Positions 24,502 to 33,552 of a stretch of 64,000 bases of DNA are shown here, piece by piece. This stretch comes from BP-133 sp040756995 (GTDB taxonomy: Bacteria > Actinomycetota > Acidimicrobiia > IMCC26256 > BP-133). Under the pieces are notes generated by a model. It did not search any database and was not told the origin of the DNA. It was given only the letters and a program-made list of their open reading frames with translations. How positions within the stretch are numbered: the stretch's first letter is position 1; each line of letters starts with the position of its first letter. The position numbers and the translations under genes are program-made. The stretch covers positions 248,001 to 312,000 of the forward strand of contig JBFLYK010000002.1 in NCBI GenBank assembly GCA_040756995.1. Direction: 5' to 3'.

Positions 24502-25389
24502 TCAGATGACGGCCAAGGGGGCGACCCACGCACCGGTGGCGCCCCGCAGCTTGGCGTGGGAGACGACGAACATGAACTCGCCCACGCCGTCGTCGGCCAA
24601 CTCGGCCAGGCGCAGGTTCTCCAGAACGACGACGCCGTGCTTGGCGTTGAGGGTCTGGGGCACGACGAAGGGCGCGTCGGGGTCTTCGGGCGGGACCGGT
24701 CCGAAGCTCCAGGTGTCGCAGCCGGTGATGGCCACCCGGTGCTCCACCAGCCACCCGGCCAGCGCCATGCCCGGACCCGGCTCACCGGCCACGTAGGTGT
24801 CGTTGTCTTCGCCCCAGAGGCGGCCCCAGCCGGTGTGGAACAGCACCGCCGCACCGGGGTCGGGGGCGGCCAGGTCTTGACGGGCGAGGGCGGCCTCGGC
24901 GTCGGCGGGGGTGATGACGTCGCCCTGCTCGAGGCGGCCCACACCCCGGGCGGCGGCCACGTCGAGCAGCAGCCCGCGGGTGATCACCTGGGGGAGGGTC
25001 TCGATGCCGAGGCGGTTGGTGCCGTAGTCCTCGATGATGTCGGCGACCCGGTGGCCGTTGTAGGTGCGGTCTCCGATGTGGAGGTGGTTGAGGCCGTCCA
25101 TGTGGGTGCCCATCTGGGACGGAGCAGTGACGTACTCCACCACCCAGTGGACCTGGTTGGCGGTGTCGAGACCCTCCGGGGGGTTGAGGTGCTGGTGGAA
25201 TGTCCGCCCGGGGAAAGCGGGGACGTGCGCGTCGAGGACGTGGGCCAGGTCGTAGATCCGGCCCTGGCGGACGAGGCCGGCGGCGGCCACCACGGCCGTC
25301 GAGGTGATCTCGTTGAGCGCGCCGGCCTGATCCTCGGCGCCGTAACGGGACGGATACCAGGTGTCGGTGTCGGCCGGCATCGTGCTCAC
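24502..25389 (-). CDS. cyclase-family metal-dependent hydrolase
   Basis: 295 residues of the cyclase/kynurenine-formamidase-like family. The metal-binding signature appears as SQMGTHMDGLNHLH (about residues 91-104), followed by FHTGWGRLWG and the C-terminal CDTWSFGPVP and VVLENLRLAELA blocks. The family hydrolyses amides or lactones, and members are common in degradation clusters. GTG overlaps the SDR stop, so the pair is co-translated. It may open a lactone made by the neighbouring oxidoreductases; that is inference. Confidence 0.85.
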   Translation of the reverse strand: MSTMPADTDTWYPSRYGAEDQAGALNEITSTAVVAAAGLVRQGRIYDLAHVLDAHVPAFPGRTFHQHLNPPEGLDTANQVHWVVEYVTAPSQMGTHMDGLNHLHIGDRTYNGHRVADIIEDYGTNRLGIETLPQVITRGLLLDVAAARGVGRLEQGDVITPADAEAALARQDLAAPDPGAAVLFHTGWGRLWGEDNDTYVAGEPGPGMALAGWLVEHRVAITGCDTWSFGPVPPEDPDAPFVVPQTLNAKHGVVVLENLRLAELADDGVGEFMFVVSHAKLRGATGAWVAPLAVI

Positions 25390-26207
25390 TCCGACGACCA
25401 GGTGCCGCGGAAGTCGGCGAAGAGCGTGAGGCCACCATCGACGAAGAGGGTCTGGCCCGTGATGTAGGCCGCCTCGTCGGAGAGGAGGAAGGCGGTGGCG
25501 GCCGCCATCTCCTCAGCGTCGCCCGCCCGGCCCATGGGGATGTGGCTCGTGACCAGCGCCCGCTTCTCGGGGTCGTCGATCCAGGCTCGGTTGATCGGGG
25601 TGACGGTGGCGCCGGGGCCGACGGCGTTGACCCGGATGCCGCGCCCGGCGTACTCCAGCGCCAGGGTGCGGGTCAGGTTCTGCATGCCGCCCTTGGAAAC
25701 CGAGTAGCCGAGGAACGACGGCTTGGGAATGATCTGGTGCACCGAGGAGATGTTGACGATGGCCCCGGGCCGGCCCTCAGCGAGCATCTGGCGGATCGCC
25801 TGCTGGGCGCAGAGGAACGACCCCCGGAGGTTGACGGCGAGAACCCGATCGAAGGCCATCGGGTCCAACTCATCAGAGGGCTGGGAGACCTGGATCCCGG
25901 CGTTGTTGACGAGGAAGTCGGCGGGTCCGAATTCCTCGGCCACCTCCTTGAACATGCGCTCGACGTCAGCCTCGGACGAAACGTCTGCTTCGACGAGCAG
26001 CGCCCGGGCGCCGGCGTCGCGCACCTGGCGCATGCAGCGCTCCACGCCCTCCTCGATCGCAGCCTTGGTGGCGCAGGCGCCCTCCATGCGCCCGACGTAG
26101 TTGACGGCCACGTTCACGCCCTCGTGGCCGAGGCGGATGGCGATGGCCTGGCCGATGCCCGAGCTGCCCCCGGTGACGACGGCGGTCTTGCCCTGCAATC
26201 CCTTCAT
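25386..26207 (-). CDS. short-chain dehydrogenase/reductase
   Basis: A classical NAD(P)-dependent SDR of 273 residues, glucose-1-dehydrogenase-like: TGGSSGIGQAIA cofactor loop, NNAGI, catalytic S in NISSVHQ, Y-x3-K in YSVSKGGM, and the ending ITGQTLFVDGGLTL. It has an insertion after the second strand (GRMEGACATKAAIEEGVERCM). Gene order SDR, cyclase, GMC suggests successive oxidation of an alcohol and hydrolysis of the product. Confidence 0.88.
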   Translation of the reverse strand: MKGLQGKTAVVTGGSSGIGQAIAIRLGHEGVNVAVNYVGRMEGACATKAAIEEGVERCMRQVRDAGARALLVEADVSSEADVERMFKEVAEEFGPADFLVNNAGIQVSQPSDELDPMAFDRVLAVNLRGSFLCAQQAIRQMLAEGRPGAIVNISSVHQIIPKPSFLGYSVSKGGMQNLTRTLALEYAGRGIRVNAVGPGATVTPINRAWIDDPEKRALVTSHIPMGRAGDAEEMAAATAFLLSDEAAYITGQTLFVDGGLTLFADFRGTWSSE

Positions 26208-26262
26208 GGCTCCTCCCGGCTTGTGTTCCGCGCCTCACCTGTCACGTGAACCTGGCTGGCCG

Positions 26263-26475
26263 TTACACCCGAACGGCGGCGGCTTCCCAGATCTCGAGAA
26301 CGGCCGCCACCGGCAAGAAGACATCGATCCCGTCCACGAAGAGCCAGACGGTCTGGGCCCCCGGCCGGCTGGCGGAGACGAGCTGACAGTCGTCGAGTCG
26401 GGATCCGTCTCGCAGAGCCACGTTCACATGGCGGCCCTCGAGTGAGTGCATTCTGGGAAGCGCTTTGCTGTTCAT
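26263..26475 (-). CDS. small hypothetical protein
   Basis: About 70 residues: MNSKALPRMHSLEGRHVNVA then LRDGSRLDDCQLVSASRPGA and a hydrophobic end with DVFLPVAAVLEIWEA. It has the look of a single small beta-barrel (SH3/Sm-like) domain. AAGGAG lies 9 nt before the ATG at 26475; the ATG at 26484 abuts it. An ECF-like promoter and the TCACCCGGGTGA palindrome lie upstream. Function is not known. Confidence 0.6.
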   Translation of the reverse strand: MNSKALPRMHSLEGRHVNVALRDGSRLDDCQLVSASRPGAQTVWLFVDGIDVFLPVAAVLEIWEAAAVRV

Positions 26476-26509
26476 GTCACCCATCTCCTTGTGGTCGTTG
26501 GTGATCGGT

Positions 26510-26538
26510 CTGTCTCGGCGTCCGGGTGAGTTGTTATG
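26510..26538 (-). promoter_or_regulatory. ECF-like promoter of the small protein
   Basis: Minus strand CATAAC (26538-26533), 17 nt, AGACAG (26515-26510), giving a leader of roughly 28 nt that includes the AAGGAG ribosome site. Confidence 0.45.
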
Positions 26539-26552
26539 GCCTTGGTCCGCTT

Positions 26553-26564
26553 TCACCCGGGTGA
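26553..26564. promoter_or_regulatory. palindrome TCACCCGGGTGA, copy 2
   Basis: A perfect palindrome in the divergent region between the small protein (minus) and the SMP-30 operon (plus), 14 bp upstream of the minus-strand -35 and 50 bp upstream of the plus-strand CGTAAC. Confidence 0.5.
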
Positions 26565-26613
26565 TTGCCGGGGTGAGCCGATAACGGTGGCTGAACGCCG
26601 CGGAAGCGATCGC

Positions 26614-26641
26614 CGTAACGGTTGGCCTCCGGCGCGGACAG
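26614..26641 (+). promoter_or_regulatory. ECF-like promoter of the SMP-30 operon
   Basis: CGTAAC (26614-26619), 16 nt, GGACAG (26636-26641), about 45 nt before the first start codon. One of the best matches to the recurring promoter family. Confidence 0.55.
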
Positions 26642-26686
26642 TGCTGGGACGACCAACGAGCAGCTGTGGTCCTCCCGGAGGCACCA

Positions 26687-27724
26687 ATGAGCCACCCCAG
26701 TCCCGTTCGTGAGCATGCGGCGGTCACGGGCGCGTCGCCGTTCGAGGCGCACGACCCGTCGTTTGCCGCGGTGCTGGGCGACGCCCCCCGTCTCGTCCGC
26801 GTCGTCAGCGTCGACGCCCACGAAGGCCCGGTCTACGTCCCGGCCGAGGATGCCCTGTACTTCACCACTCTGCCCCGCCAGGGCGATGTGCCGAACCCCG
26901 GCTTTCCGGTGGTGGCCATCAAGCGGCTCGCCCTTGATGGCGAGCGCTTCCCGCTCGAGCCGGAGCGGGTGAGTGTGGTGGTGGACCAGGCCAACATGGC
27001 CAATGGCATGACCCTCGACCGCGAGGGCCGCCTGGTGGTATGCGAGCAGGGCACTCCCGCCAGCCACGCCCGGATCAGCCGCCTCGACCCGACGACCGGC
27101 AGAACCGAGACAATCGTCGACGAGTTGACCGGCCTGCGGCTCAACTCCCCCAACGATGTAGTGGTGAAGAGCGACGGGTCGGTGTGGTTCACCGATCCCA
27201 GCTACGGCCACCTGCAGGGCTTCAAACCCGAGCCCCAGATCGGCGACTTCGTCTACCGCTACGACCCCAAGGCGAAGCGCCTCACGGTGGTGGCCGACAC
27301 CTTTGACAAACCCAACGGGCTGGTGTTCTCCCCCGACGAGTCGGTGCTCTACGTCACCGATAGCGGCGCCAACCAGGAGAGGGACAGCTTCCACGTCGCC
27401 CGGCCGCACCACATCGTGGCCTTCGACGTCACAGACGACGGCCATCTGCGCAACGCCCGGCTGTTCGCCGTCACGATCCCCGGATTCCCCGACGGGATCA
27501 AGGTGGACGGCGAGGGCCGGGTCTACGCCTCGTCGTCCCGTGGCGTGCAGGTGTTCAACCCGCTCGGTGACCTCATCGGCGAGATCCACCTGCCCGGCAC
27601 CGTGAACTTCACCTTCGGCGGTCCCGGCCGCAACGTCCTGTTCATCACCACGGACACGGCCGTCTGGGCCGCCGTTCTCAGCGCGACCGGGGTGAGGCCC
27701 CGGGACGGCAAGAAAGGAGCGTGA
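26687..27724 (+). CDS. SMP-30/gluconolactonase-like beta-propeller
   Basis: 345 residues of the SMP-30/gluconolaconase/LRE-like family, six-bladed propellers that hydrolyse lactones with a divalent metal. Likely metal and catalytic positions: Glu in HEGPVYVP, Asn in NSPNDVVV, and Asn/Asp in KPNGLVFSPDE and FPDGIKVDGEG. GGAGG precedes the ATG. First gene of a tight operon (26687-31066) whose other members are a GlcG-GlcG-cupin fusion, a second SMP-30 protein and a redoxin. No signal peptide is seen. Confidence 0.87.
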   Translation: MSHPSPVREHAAVTGASPFEAHDPSFAAVLGDAPRLVRVVSVDAHEGPVYVPAEDALYFTTLPRQGDVPNPGFPVVAIKRLALDGERFPLEPERVSVVVDQANMANGMTLDREGRLVVCEQGTPASHARISRLDPTTGRTETIVDELTGLRLNSPNDVVVKSDGSVWFTDPSYGHLQGFKPEPQIGDFVYRYDPKAKRLTVVADTFDKPNGLVFSPDESVLYVTDSGANQERDSFHVARPHHIVAFDVTDDGHLRNARLFAVTIPGFPDGIKVDGEGRVYASSSRGVQVFNPLGDLIGEIHLPGTVNFTFGGPGRNVLFITTDTAVWAAVLSATGVRPRDGKKGA

Positions 27725-28938
27725 CCACCATGGCTGTGGTCCGAACCCGAAGGACCATCGACAATGCCGGCGCCGAGGCCGTGGCCAGCGCCGCCGAGAA
27801 GTTCGCCGAGCAGCACGGCTACCGGGTGGTCATCGCCGTGGTCGACCCTTCGGGGAATCTGGTGCACCTGCGTCGCACCGACGGCGCCCAGGCGGCCAGT
27901 TCCTGCGTCGCCGTTGACAAGGCCCGCACGGCGGCCATCTTCGTGCGGCCCAGCCGGGAGATCGAGGAGCAGGTGAGCGGCGGACGCCTGGGGGCACTGG
28001 CCCTCCGCGGCGCCGTGGCCCTCACCGGAGGGATCCCCCTGCGGGTCGACGGCGAGGTGGTGGGGGCCATCGGGGTGAGCGGCGAGACCCCCGTCGAGGA
28101 CGAGTCGGTGTCGCTCGCCGGGGCGGAGGTGCCCTACTCCACGACCCCGGTGCCGGCCCTCACCTACGAGGGCGCCCGCCTCGCCGCCGAGGCGGCCGGC
28201 GCCCTGGCCACCTCCCGCGGTGTCGCCCCGGTGGCCGCCGTCGTCGACGCCGCCGGCGAACTCGTCTACCTGTGGCGACCCGACCGGGCTCAGGTGGCGA
28301 GCGTCGGCGTCGCTACCGACAAGGCCCGCACCGCCGCCATCTACCGGCGCCCGTCGAAGGACTTCGAGGACCAGGCCGCCGGCGGCCGGCCCTCGGCGCT
28401 GCACCTGGCGGGGGCGGTTCCCCTCCAGGGTGGGATCCCCATCACCGTCGACGGGGTCGTGGCCGGCGCCATCGGCGTGAGCGGTGCCTCCTCGGCCGAC
28501 GAGGACCAGGAGCTGGCCACCTGCGGCGCCCGCGCCGCCGAAGCGGCGTTGGCCGCGTCGGCCAATGGGGCCAAGGAGGCGGCCTTCTTCCCTGCCGCGG
28601 CGGTGACCGCCAAGTTCGAGACCGGGGGGGTGCTGCTCGACACCGCCCGCTACAAACTCGACGCCGGCCGGCGGGTCGAGCCCGGTGAGGTTGAGTACCA
28701 CGACGGCGTCGTTGACGTGATGCACGTCGTCGCCGGCACCGCCACCGTCGTCACCGGGGGCGAGATGATCGAGCCCCGGAACGTCGGCCCCGGCGAGGTG
28801 CGGGCACAGGCGCTCTCCGGAGGCACGACGCACCGCCTCGCCGCCGGCGATGTTCTGGCCGTGCCAAACGGTGTCCCCCACCAGTTCACCGCCACCTCCG
28901 ACCCGTTCCTGTACTTCGTCGTGAAGGTGGTGGCGTGA
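27721..28938 (+). CDS. tandem GlcG/HbpS domains fused to a cupin
   Basis: 405 residues with an unusual three-domain build. Two GlcG/HbpS (heme-degrading/heme-binding-like) domains, about 8-135 and 145-280, each contain the VVDxxGxLVxLxRxDxAQxAS and DKARTAAI signatures and end in PLxxGIPxxVDGxVxGAIGVSG. A C-terminal cupin (about 300-405) contains VDVMHVVAGTATVVTGG and VPNGVPHQF. GTG overlaps the SMP-30 stop. GlcG-like domains occur in glycolate and aromatic-degradation operons, but their catalytic role is poorly defined. The fusion suggests three successive or scaffolded small-molecule steps. Confidence 0.82.
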   Translation: MTTMAVVRTRRTIDNAGAEAVASAAEKFAEQHGYRVVIAVVDPSGNLVHLRRTDGAQAASSCVAVDKARTAAIFVRPSREIEEQVSGGRLGALALRGAVALTGGIPLRVDGEVVGAIGVSGETPVEDESVSLAGAEVPYSTTPVPALTYEGARLAAEAAGALATSRGVAPVAAVVDAAGELVYLWRPDRAQVASVGVATDKARTAAIYRRPSKDFEDQAAGGRPSALHLAGAVPLQGGIPITVDGVVAGAIGVSGASSADEDQELATCGARAAEAALAASANGAKEAAFFPAAAVTAKFETGGVLLDTARYKLDAGRRVEPGEVEYHDGVVDVMHVVAGTATVVTGGEMIEPRNVGPGEVRAQALSGGTTHRLAAGDVLAVPNGVPHQFTATSDPFLYFVVKVVA

Positions 28939-30509
28939 TGGCGCCGTCAGCGGCCCGGATCCCCGGGCCGCCCGAGATTCTCCCCGGCCGGCCCGACGCC
29001 ATCATCGACCTGTGCACCGACGAGGGCGCCGCCCTCGTGGCTGGGCAGTGGCGGTACTCCGACGCCGAGGTCAAGGAAATCGACTTCGTCGACGTCGGTA
29101 CCGATCTTGGCCCCAGCGGCCCGGCCAACCGCACCTACGACGTCGTTCCCCACGCCGAGGCACCCGACTATGACGACTCGGGCTGGGCGGTGCTGGCCCC
29201 CGCCGACACGGAGCTCCGCCTTGCCCGAGGGCGGGTGTGCTTCAACTGGTACCGGATCGAGGTCACTCTTCCCGGGCGGGTGGGCGACTTCGACCTCACC
29301 GGGTCGACCGTGGTGTTCGAGATCGTGGTCGACGACTACGCCGAGGTATGGGTGAACGGGAGGCTTCCCCTCGCCCTCGGGACCGCCGGGGGCCAGGTGG
29401 TGGGCGGCTTCAACACCCCCAACCGGGTGGTGCTCACCGACGACGCCCGCTCTGGCCAGCGGTTCTCCGTGGCTGTCTTCGGTATCAACGGGCCGATCTC
29501 GGCGTCGCCTCGCAACTACATCTGGATCCGCACGGCCACCCTGGAGTTCTACGCCGCCGAGCGGGCCCGGGCCGCCGAGGCGGTCGAGCTGCGCATCACC
29601 CGCGCCGACCCCGGCATCGACCGGCTCGTCCCCGCCGGCGCCACCCTCGAGCGGGTCGCCGCCGGGTTCGAGTTCACCGAAGGTCCCGTCTGGACGAAGG
29701 ACGGAGCGCTGCTGTTCTCCTCGCCCAACACCAACGCCGTGTACCGCTGGACACCGGCCGGGACCGTGAGCGTCTTCCGGGCCAAGAGCGGCTACGCCGG
29801 CGTCGACATCGGCCGGTTCCACCAGCCCGGCTCCAACGGGCTCACCTTCGACCCCGAAGGCCGCCTCACCATCTGCCAGCACGGCAACCGCCGGGTCATC
29901 CGGGTCAATCCCCACGGTGACATCACCGTGCTGGCCGACCGTTACGAGGGCAAGCGGCTCAATAGTCCCAACGACCTGGTGTACCGCTCCGACGGCACCC
30001 TGTACTTCACCGACCCGCCCTTCGGGCTCCCCGAGGTGTTCGACGACCCCAAGAAGGAACTGGACTTCTCCGGCGTGTTCATGGTGCGAGAAGGGGTGGT
30101 GCGCCTCGTCACCGCCGAACTGCGAGGCCCCAACGGCATCGCCTTCTCCCCGGACGAGCGCCACCTGTACGTGGGCAACTGGGACCCGCAGGCCAAGGTC
30201 GTGATGCGCTACGACGTCGACGCCGACGGCAACGTGTCGAACGGCACCGTCTTCTTCGACATGACCGGCGCCGCCGGCGAGGACGCCATTGACGGGATCA
30301 AGGTGGACGTGGCCGGCAACCTCTACGTATGCGGCCCCGGCGGCATCTGGCTGCTCTCTCCGGAGGGGGTCCACCTCGGGACGCTCCACCTGCCCGAGGC
30401 GCCCCACAACCTCGCCTGGGGTGACGAGGACGGACGCACGCTCTATGTCACCGCCCTGACCAGCATTTACCGGATCCGCCTGAACATCCCGGGCATCCGT
30501 CCCTACTGA
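28938..30509 (+). CDS. two-domain protein: jelly-roll N-terminus plus SMP-30 propeller
   Basis: 523 residues. The N-terminal ~210 residues resemble a galactose-binding/GH2-like jelly roll (CFNWYRIEVTLPGRVGDF, VVFEIVVDDYAEVWVNG). The C-terminal ~300 form an SMP-30 lactonase-like propeller (FTEGPVWTKDGALLFSS, NSPNDLVYRSDGTLYFTDP, GPNGIAFSPDERHLYV, DAIDGIKVDVAGNLYV) with the usual Glu/Asn/Asp metal ligands. ATG overlaps the upstream stop (TGATG). It is the second lactonase-like protein of the operon, so two lactones, or a carrier-bound one, may be involved. Confidence 0.83.
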   Translation: MAPSAARIPGPPEILPGRPDAIIDLCTDEGAALVAGQWRYSDAEVKEIDFVDVGTDLGPSGPANRTYDVVPHAEAPDYDDSGWAVLAPADTELRLARGRVCFNWYRIEVTLPGRVGDFDLTGSTVVFEIVVDDYAEVWVNGRLPLALGTAGGQVVGGFNTPNRVVLTDDARSGQRFSVAVFGINGPISASPRNYIWIRTATLEFYAAERARAAEAVELRITRADPGIDRLVPAGATLERVAAGFEFTEGPVWTKDGALLFSSPNTNAVYRWTPAGTVSVFRAKSGYAGVDIGRFHQPGSNGLTFDPEGRLTICQHGNRRVIRVNPHGDITVLADRYEGKRLNSPNDLVYRSDGTLYFTDPPFGLPEVFDDPKKELDFSGVFMVREGVVRLVTAELRGPNGIAFSPDERHLYVGNWDPQAKVVMRYDVDADGNVSNGTVFFDMTGAAGEDAIDGIKVDVAGNLYVCGPGGIWLLSPEGVHLGTLHLPEAPHNLAWGDEDGRTLYVTALTSIYRIRLNIPGIRPY

Positions 30510-30526
30510 CAAGGAGACGAACCACT

Positions 30527-31066
30527 ATGAGCACGGGCCTCACCCCGGGAGCGGTGCTCCCTGACTTCGAACTGCCCGACGAGACCGGAACCAAGTGGCG
30601 CCTGTCCGAGCTGCAGGACGACAATCCGATGATCCTGATGCTGGGCCGGGGTGAGCACTGCCCCAGGGAGCGCCAGCACCAGCGCGAGATGGTCAAGTTC
30701 CACGAGTGGTGCGCGGTGGCCTTCACCCAGCTCGTCACCGTGCTGCCCAACGACCTCCACGACGTGGGGAAGCTGAAGATCTCAACCGGCGCCTACTGGC
30801 CGTACCTCTCCGACGGTGACCTCGAGGTCCAGCGGACCCTCGACATCAAGGAGTACACCGACCCCCACCACCACGCCACCGTCCCCCACACTCTCGTGCT
30901 GGCCCCCGGCCTCGTCATCGACAAGGTCTACGTCGGCTACTGGTTCTGGGGGCGTCCCTCGGCCTACGACCTGTGGGCCGACCTGCGGGAACTGTCCCGT
31001 CGGATCAAAGCCGACTTCGACCCCACCCTCCCCGAAGTCAAGGAAGCCTGGATGGCGGCGAACTGA
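30527..31066 (+). CDS. AhpC/TSA-family redoxin
   Basis: 179 residues of the peroxiredoxin/redoxin fold: PGAVLPDFELPDETGTKWRLSELQ, the single conserved cysteine in GRGEHCPRERQHQ (about residue 46), and VPHTLVLAPGLVIDKVYVGYWFWGRPS. The cysteine context deviates from the usual PxxxTxxC, so peroxidase activity is uncertain. AAGGAGA precedes the ATG, 17 bp after the previous gene. Last gene of the SMP-30 operon; homologues with a conserved FWGRPS end may serve a pathway-specific redox role. Confidence 0.8.
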   Translation: MSTGLTPGAVLPDFELPDETGTKWRLSELQDDNPMILMLGRGEHCPRERQHQREMVKFHEWCAVAFTQLVTVLPNDLHDVGKLKISTGAYWPYLSDGDLEVQRTLDIKEYTDPHHHATVPHTLVLAPGLVIDKVYVGYWFWGRPSAYDLWADLRELSRRIKADFDPTLPEVKEAWMAAN

Positions 31067-31106
31067 AGGCGTGAGGGCGTGGGCGGAGTGCCCGGCGGGT
31101 ACGCCG

Positions 31107-33377
31107 TCAGCGGCCCCCGTTGGTTCCGAGGAACCCGCGGGCCTTCGTCACGGCCTCCGCTCGGGTGGAGACGCCGAGCTTGCGGAAGAGATTCTTGGTG
31201 TGCGTCTTGACGGTGTTGACTGAGACGTAGAGCTCCGCCGCGATCTCCCGCTGCGATAGGGGGGTGGAAAGCAGGCGCAGCACGGCGAGTTCCCGCTCGC
31301 TCAGTTCACCGGTGGCCGGGTGGGGTCGGCATGCGTCGAGTTGCCGCCTCGCCGTCGCCAGTCGTTGGGGCAGGATCCCGGCGTCTCGTGCCGAGGCCAG
31401 CGCCAGCTCCGCCTCGTCGAGGCGGGCATGGGCGGCGGTGCGGTCGCCCCGGGCGGCGTGTACGCCGGCGAGGTGGAGCAAGGGCCAGGCGGTCGAAACC
31501 GGCCCCGCTCCCCGCCGGGCGAGCTCAACAGACCGCTCCAGGGCGGCTTCGGCCTCCTCGAGCTCTCCGCTGCGCCGGAGCACGAGTCCGCGGGCCAGGT
31601 GGGCGTGGGCCATGCACCAGTGCTCGCTGATCCCGTGGCGGGCCCCGAGGGCCAGGGCCGTCTGGGCGACCTCCGCGGCCGCCGGCCACTGGCCGAGTTC
31701 CGTGTGACAGGCCGAGACGGTGCTGAGGCCCGAGACCTGGTTCAAGTAATGGCCGGTCTCCCGACCGATGCGGGCGTACTCCTCCATCCACTTCTGTGCC
31801 TCCTGCCACTCGCCTCGGGCGGTGTGGGCGAGGCCGATGACGGCCACCCCGATGGCCCGCCACGGTCCTGTCTCCTCGGTCAGGACCCGGTCGCCTTCCT
31901 CCAGCGCCCCGCCCGCATCCCCCGCGAGCCAGGCCAGGCTGGCGCGCACACAGGCCAGCGCACCGGGGACCGAGGTGACGCCGTCGCGGAAGAGCCCGGG
32001 GAGGGGTGCTGACTCGGCGACGGCCAGCCATTTCTCGACCTCCTCCAGGCGCCCGAAGCTGAGGCCGATGAAGCAGCGGGCGAAGCACAGTCGGACGTCC
32101 TGGGCCAGGGCCTCCTCCGGTAGGGCGCAGAGCCAGGCGTCGACGATTCGGTCACCGCCCGCGCCGAGGAGCGTGAGCGCCCAGTGCTGGGCGATGAGCT
32201 CTCCGGCGTCGGTCAGGTCACCGGCGGCGATGGTGTGGTGGATCCCCTCGGCTACGAAGCCGGCGCCGAGGAGCCAGGCCGCCGCCCGCCGATGGAGCAC
32301 CGGCACGAGCTCGGGCTCGCCGGCGATGAGCTCGAGCCGGAGCAGCTCGCCGAACAGGTGGTGGTAGCGGTACCACTCCCGCCTGGTGTCGAGCGGGACG
32401 AGGAAGAGGTTCGAGCGTTCGATGTCCCGCAGAATGCTGGCCGAATTCACCTCGCCGGTGAGTGCGTCGCAGAGCGGGGCGCACAGGCGATCGACGACCG
32501 AGGTGCCAAGGAGGAAACGGCGCAGGTTCTCAGGCTGGCCGGCCAGCACCTCGGCGCTCAGATAGTCGACCAGGTGGCGGTCGTCGCCGGCGAAGGCGGC
32601 CACGAAGGCGTGGCCGTCGCTTTGCCCGCGCAGCGACAGCGCCGCCAGGTACAGGCCCGCGGCCCAGCCCTCCGTGCGCTCCTGCAGCCGGACGACGTCG
32701 TCGTGGGCGAGCTTGAGTCCGTGGAGGTCGTTGAGCAGGGCCGCCGCCTCGGCGGGGGAGAAGCGGAGGTCGTCGGTACCGATCTCCAGGAGTTCGCCGT
32801 TGGCCCGGAGGCGACCGAGGGGAAGCGGCGGCTGCGAGCGGGTCGAGAGGACGAGTTCGAGCCCCGGCGCCGAGTGCTCGACGAAGAAGGCGAGGCTCTC
32901 GTGAATCTCCGTGTTGCTGATGACGTGGTAGTCCTCGACCACGAGCACCGCCCGGCGCAGCCGCGTGGCCAGCTCGTTGATGAGGACGGGGACGACGTGG
33001 TCGACGAGGCTCACGCCCGGCGCCCGGAGAAAGGCCAGGGAGCTCATCCCGATCTCGGGATCGAGCGTGCGCAGAGCCTCGATCACGTACGTCCAGAACC
33101 GAACCGGGTCGTTGTCGCCCTGGTCGAGCGCCAGCCAGGCGAAGGGCCGGGTCTCGCCCGCCGAGGCGTGCCAGTCGGCCAGGAGCGTCGACTTCCCCCA
33201 GCCGGCCGGGGCGCGGATCAGGGTCACTCGGCGGGGCGGGCCGGCGACGAGTAGCTCAAGGAGCGCCCCCCGGCTTACGAGCTCCCGTCGAACCGGGGCA
33301 TGAAGCTTCGTCGAGAGGAGCGGCGCGTGGGTCGTCTCGGCCTGGACCGACCCGGGCGGGGCGTCGGGGCTGCTCAT
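31107..33377 (-). CDS. LAL-type LuxR regulator (MalT-like)
   Basis: 756 residues: ATPase with Walker A APAGWGKSTLL (about 60-70), Walker B VLVVEDYH, helical TPR-like repeats in the middle and a C-terminal LuxR HTH (LSERELAVLRLLSTPLSQREIAAELYVSVNTVKTHTKNLFRKLGVSTRAEAV). MalT-like STAND regulators bind a ligand and ATP, then activate transcription. ATG at 33377 has AAGGGAG 10 nt upstream. It is convergent with the redoxin operon and divergent from an ECF sigma gene, and resembles the LAL protein at 36684. Confidence 0.93.
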   Translation of the reverse strand: MSSPDAPPGSVQAETTHAPLLSTKLHAPVRRELVSRGALLELLVAGPPRRVTLIRAPAGWGKSTLLADWHASAGETRPFAWLALDQGDNDPVRFWTYVIEALRTLDPEIGMSSLAFLRAPGVSLVDHVVPVLINELATRLRRAVLVVEDYHVISNTEIHESLAFFVEHSAPGLELVLSTRSQPPLPLGRLRANGELLEIGTDDLRFSPAEAAALLNDLHGLKLAHDDVVRLQERTEGWAAGLYLAALSLRGQSDGHAFVAAFAGDDRHLVDYLSAEVLAGQPENLRRFLLGTSVVDRLCAPLCDALTGEVNSASILRDIERSNLFLVPLDTRREWYRYHHLFGELLRLELIAGEPELVPVLHRRAAAWLLGAGFVAEGIHHTIAAGDLTDAGELIAQHWALTLLGAGGDRIVDAWLCALPEEALAQDVRLCFARCFIGLSFGRLEEVEKWLAVAESAPLPGLFRDGVTSVPGALACVRASLAWLAGDAGGALEEGDRVLTEETGPWRAIGVAVIGLAHTARGEWQEAQKWMEEYARIGRETGHYLNQVSGLSTVSACHTELGQWPAAAEVAQTALALGARHGISEHWCMAHAHLARGLVLRRSGELEEAEAALERSVELARRGAGPVSTAWPLLHLAGVHAARGDRTAAHARLDEAELALASARDAGILPQRLATARRQLDACRPHPATGELSERELAVLRLLSTPLSQREIAAELYVSVNTVKTHTKNLFRKLGVSTRAEAVTKARGFLGTNGGR

Positions 33378-33436
33378 GGGCGTCACGCTCCCTTCACTGT
33401 GGTGGTCGAGGGATCGCCGCTCGCAGCTACCCGGGA

Positions 33437-33464
33437 CTGTCTACGAAGACCGTCGACTGTTACA
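33437..33464 (-). promoter_or_regulatory. ECF-like promoter of the LAL gene
   Basis: Minus strand TGTAAC (33464-33459), 16 nt, AGACAG (33442-33437), about 60 nt before the LAL start. It is back-to-back with the sigma promoter at 33484-33511. Confidence 0.55.
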
Positions 33465-33483
33465 CACCGTCCTGAACGTCTTG

Positions 33484-33511
33484 CGTAACGTTCCCGGCCG
33501 CCCCGAGACAG
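33484..33511 (+). promoter_or_regulatory. ECF-like promoter of sigma/anti-sigma operon
   Basis: CGTAAC (33484-33489), 16 nt, AGACAG (33506-33511), about 42 nt before the sigma start. Best match to the recurring pattern and the expected position for autoregulation. Confidence 0.6.
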
Positions 33512-33552
33512 AAGTCGAGTTGGTGACGGCGCACAATCGGACGGAGGTGTCC

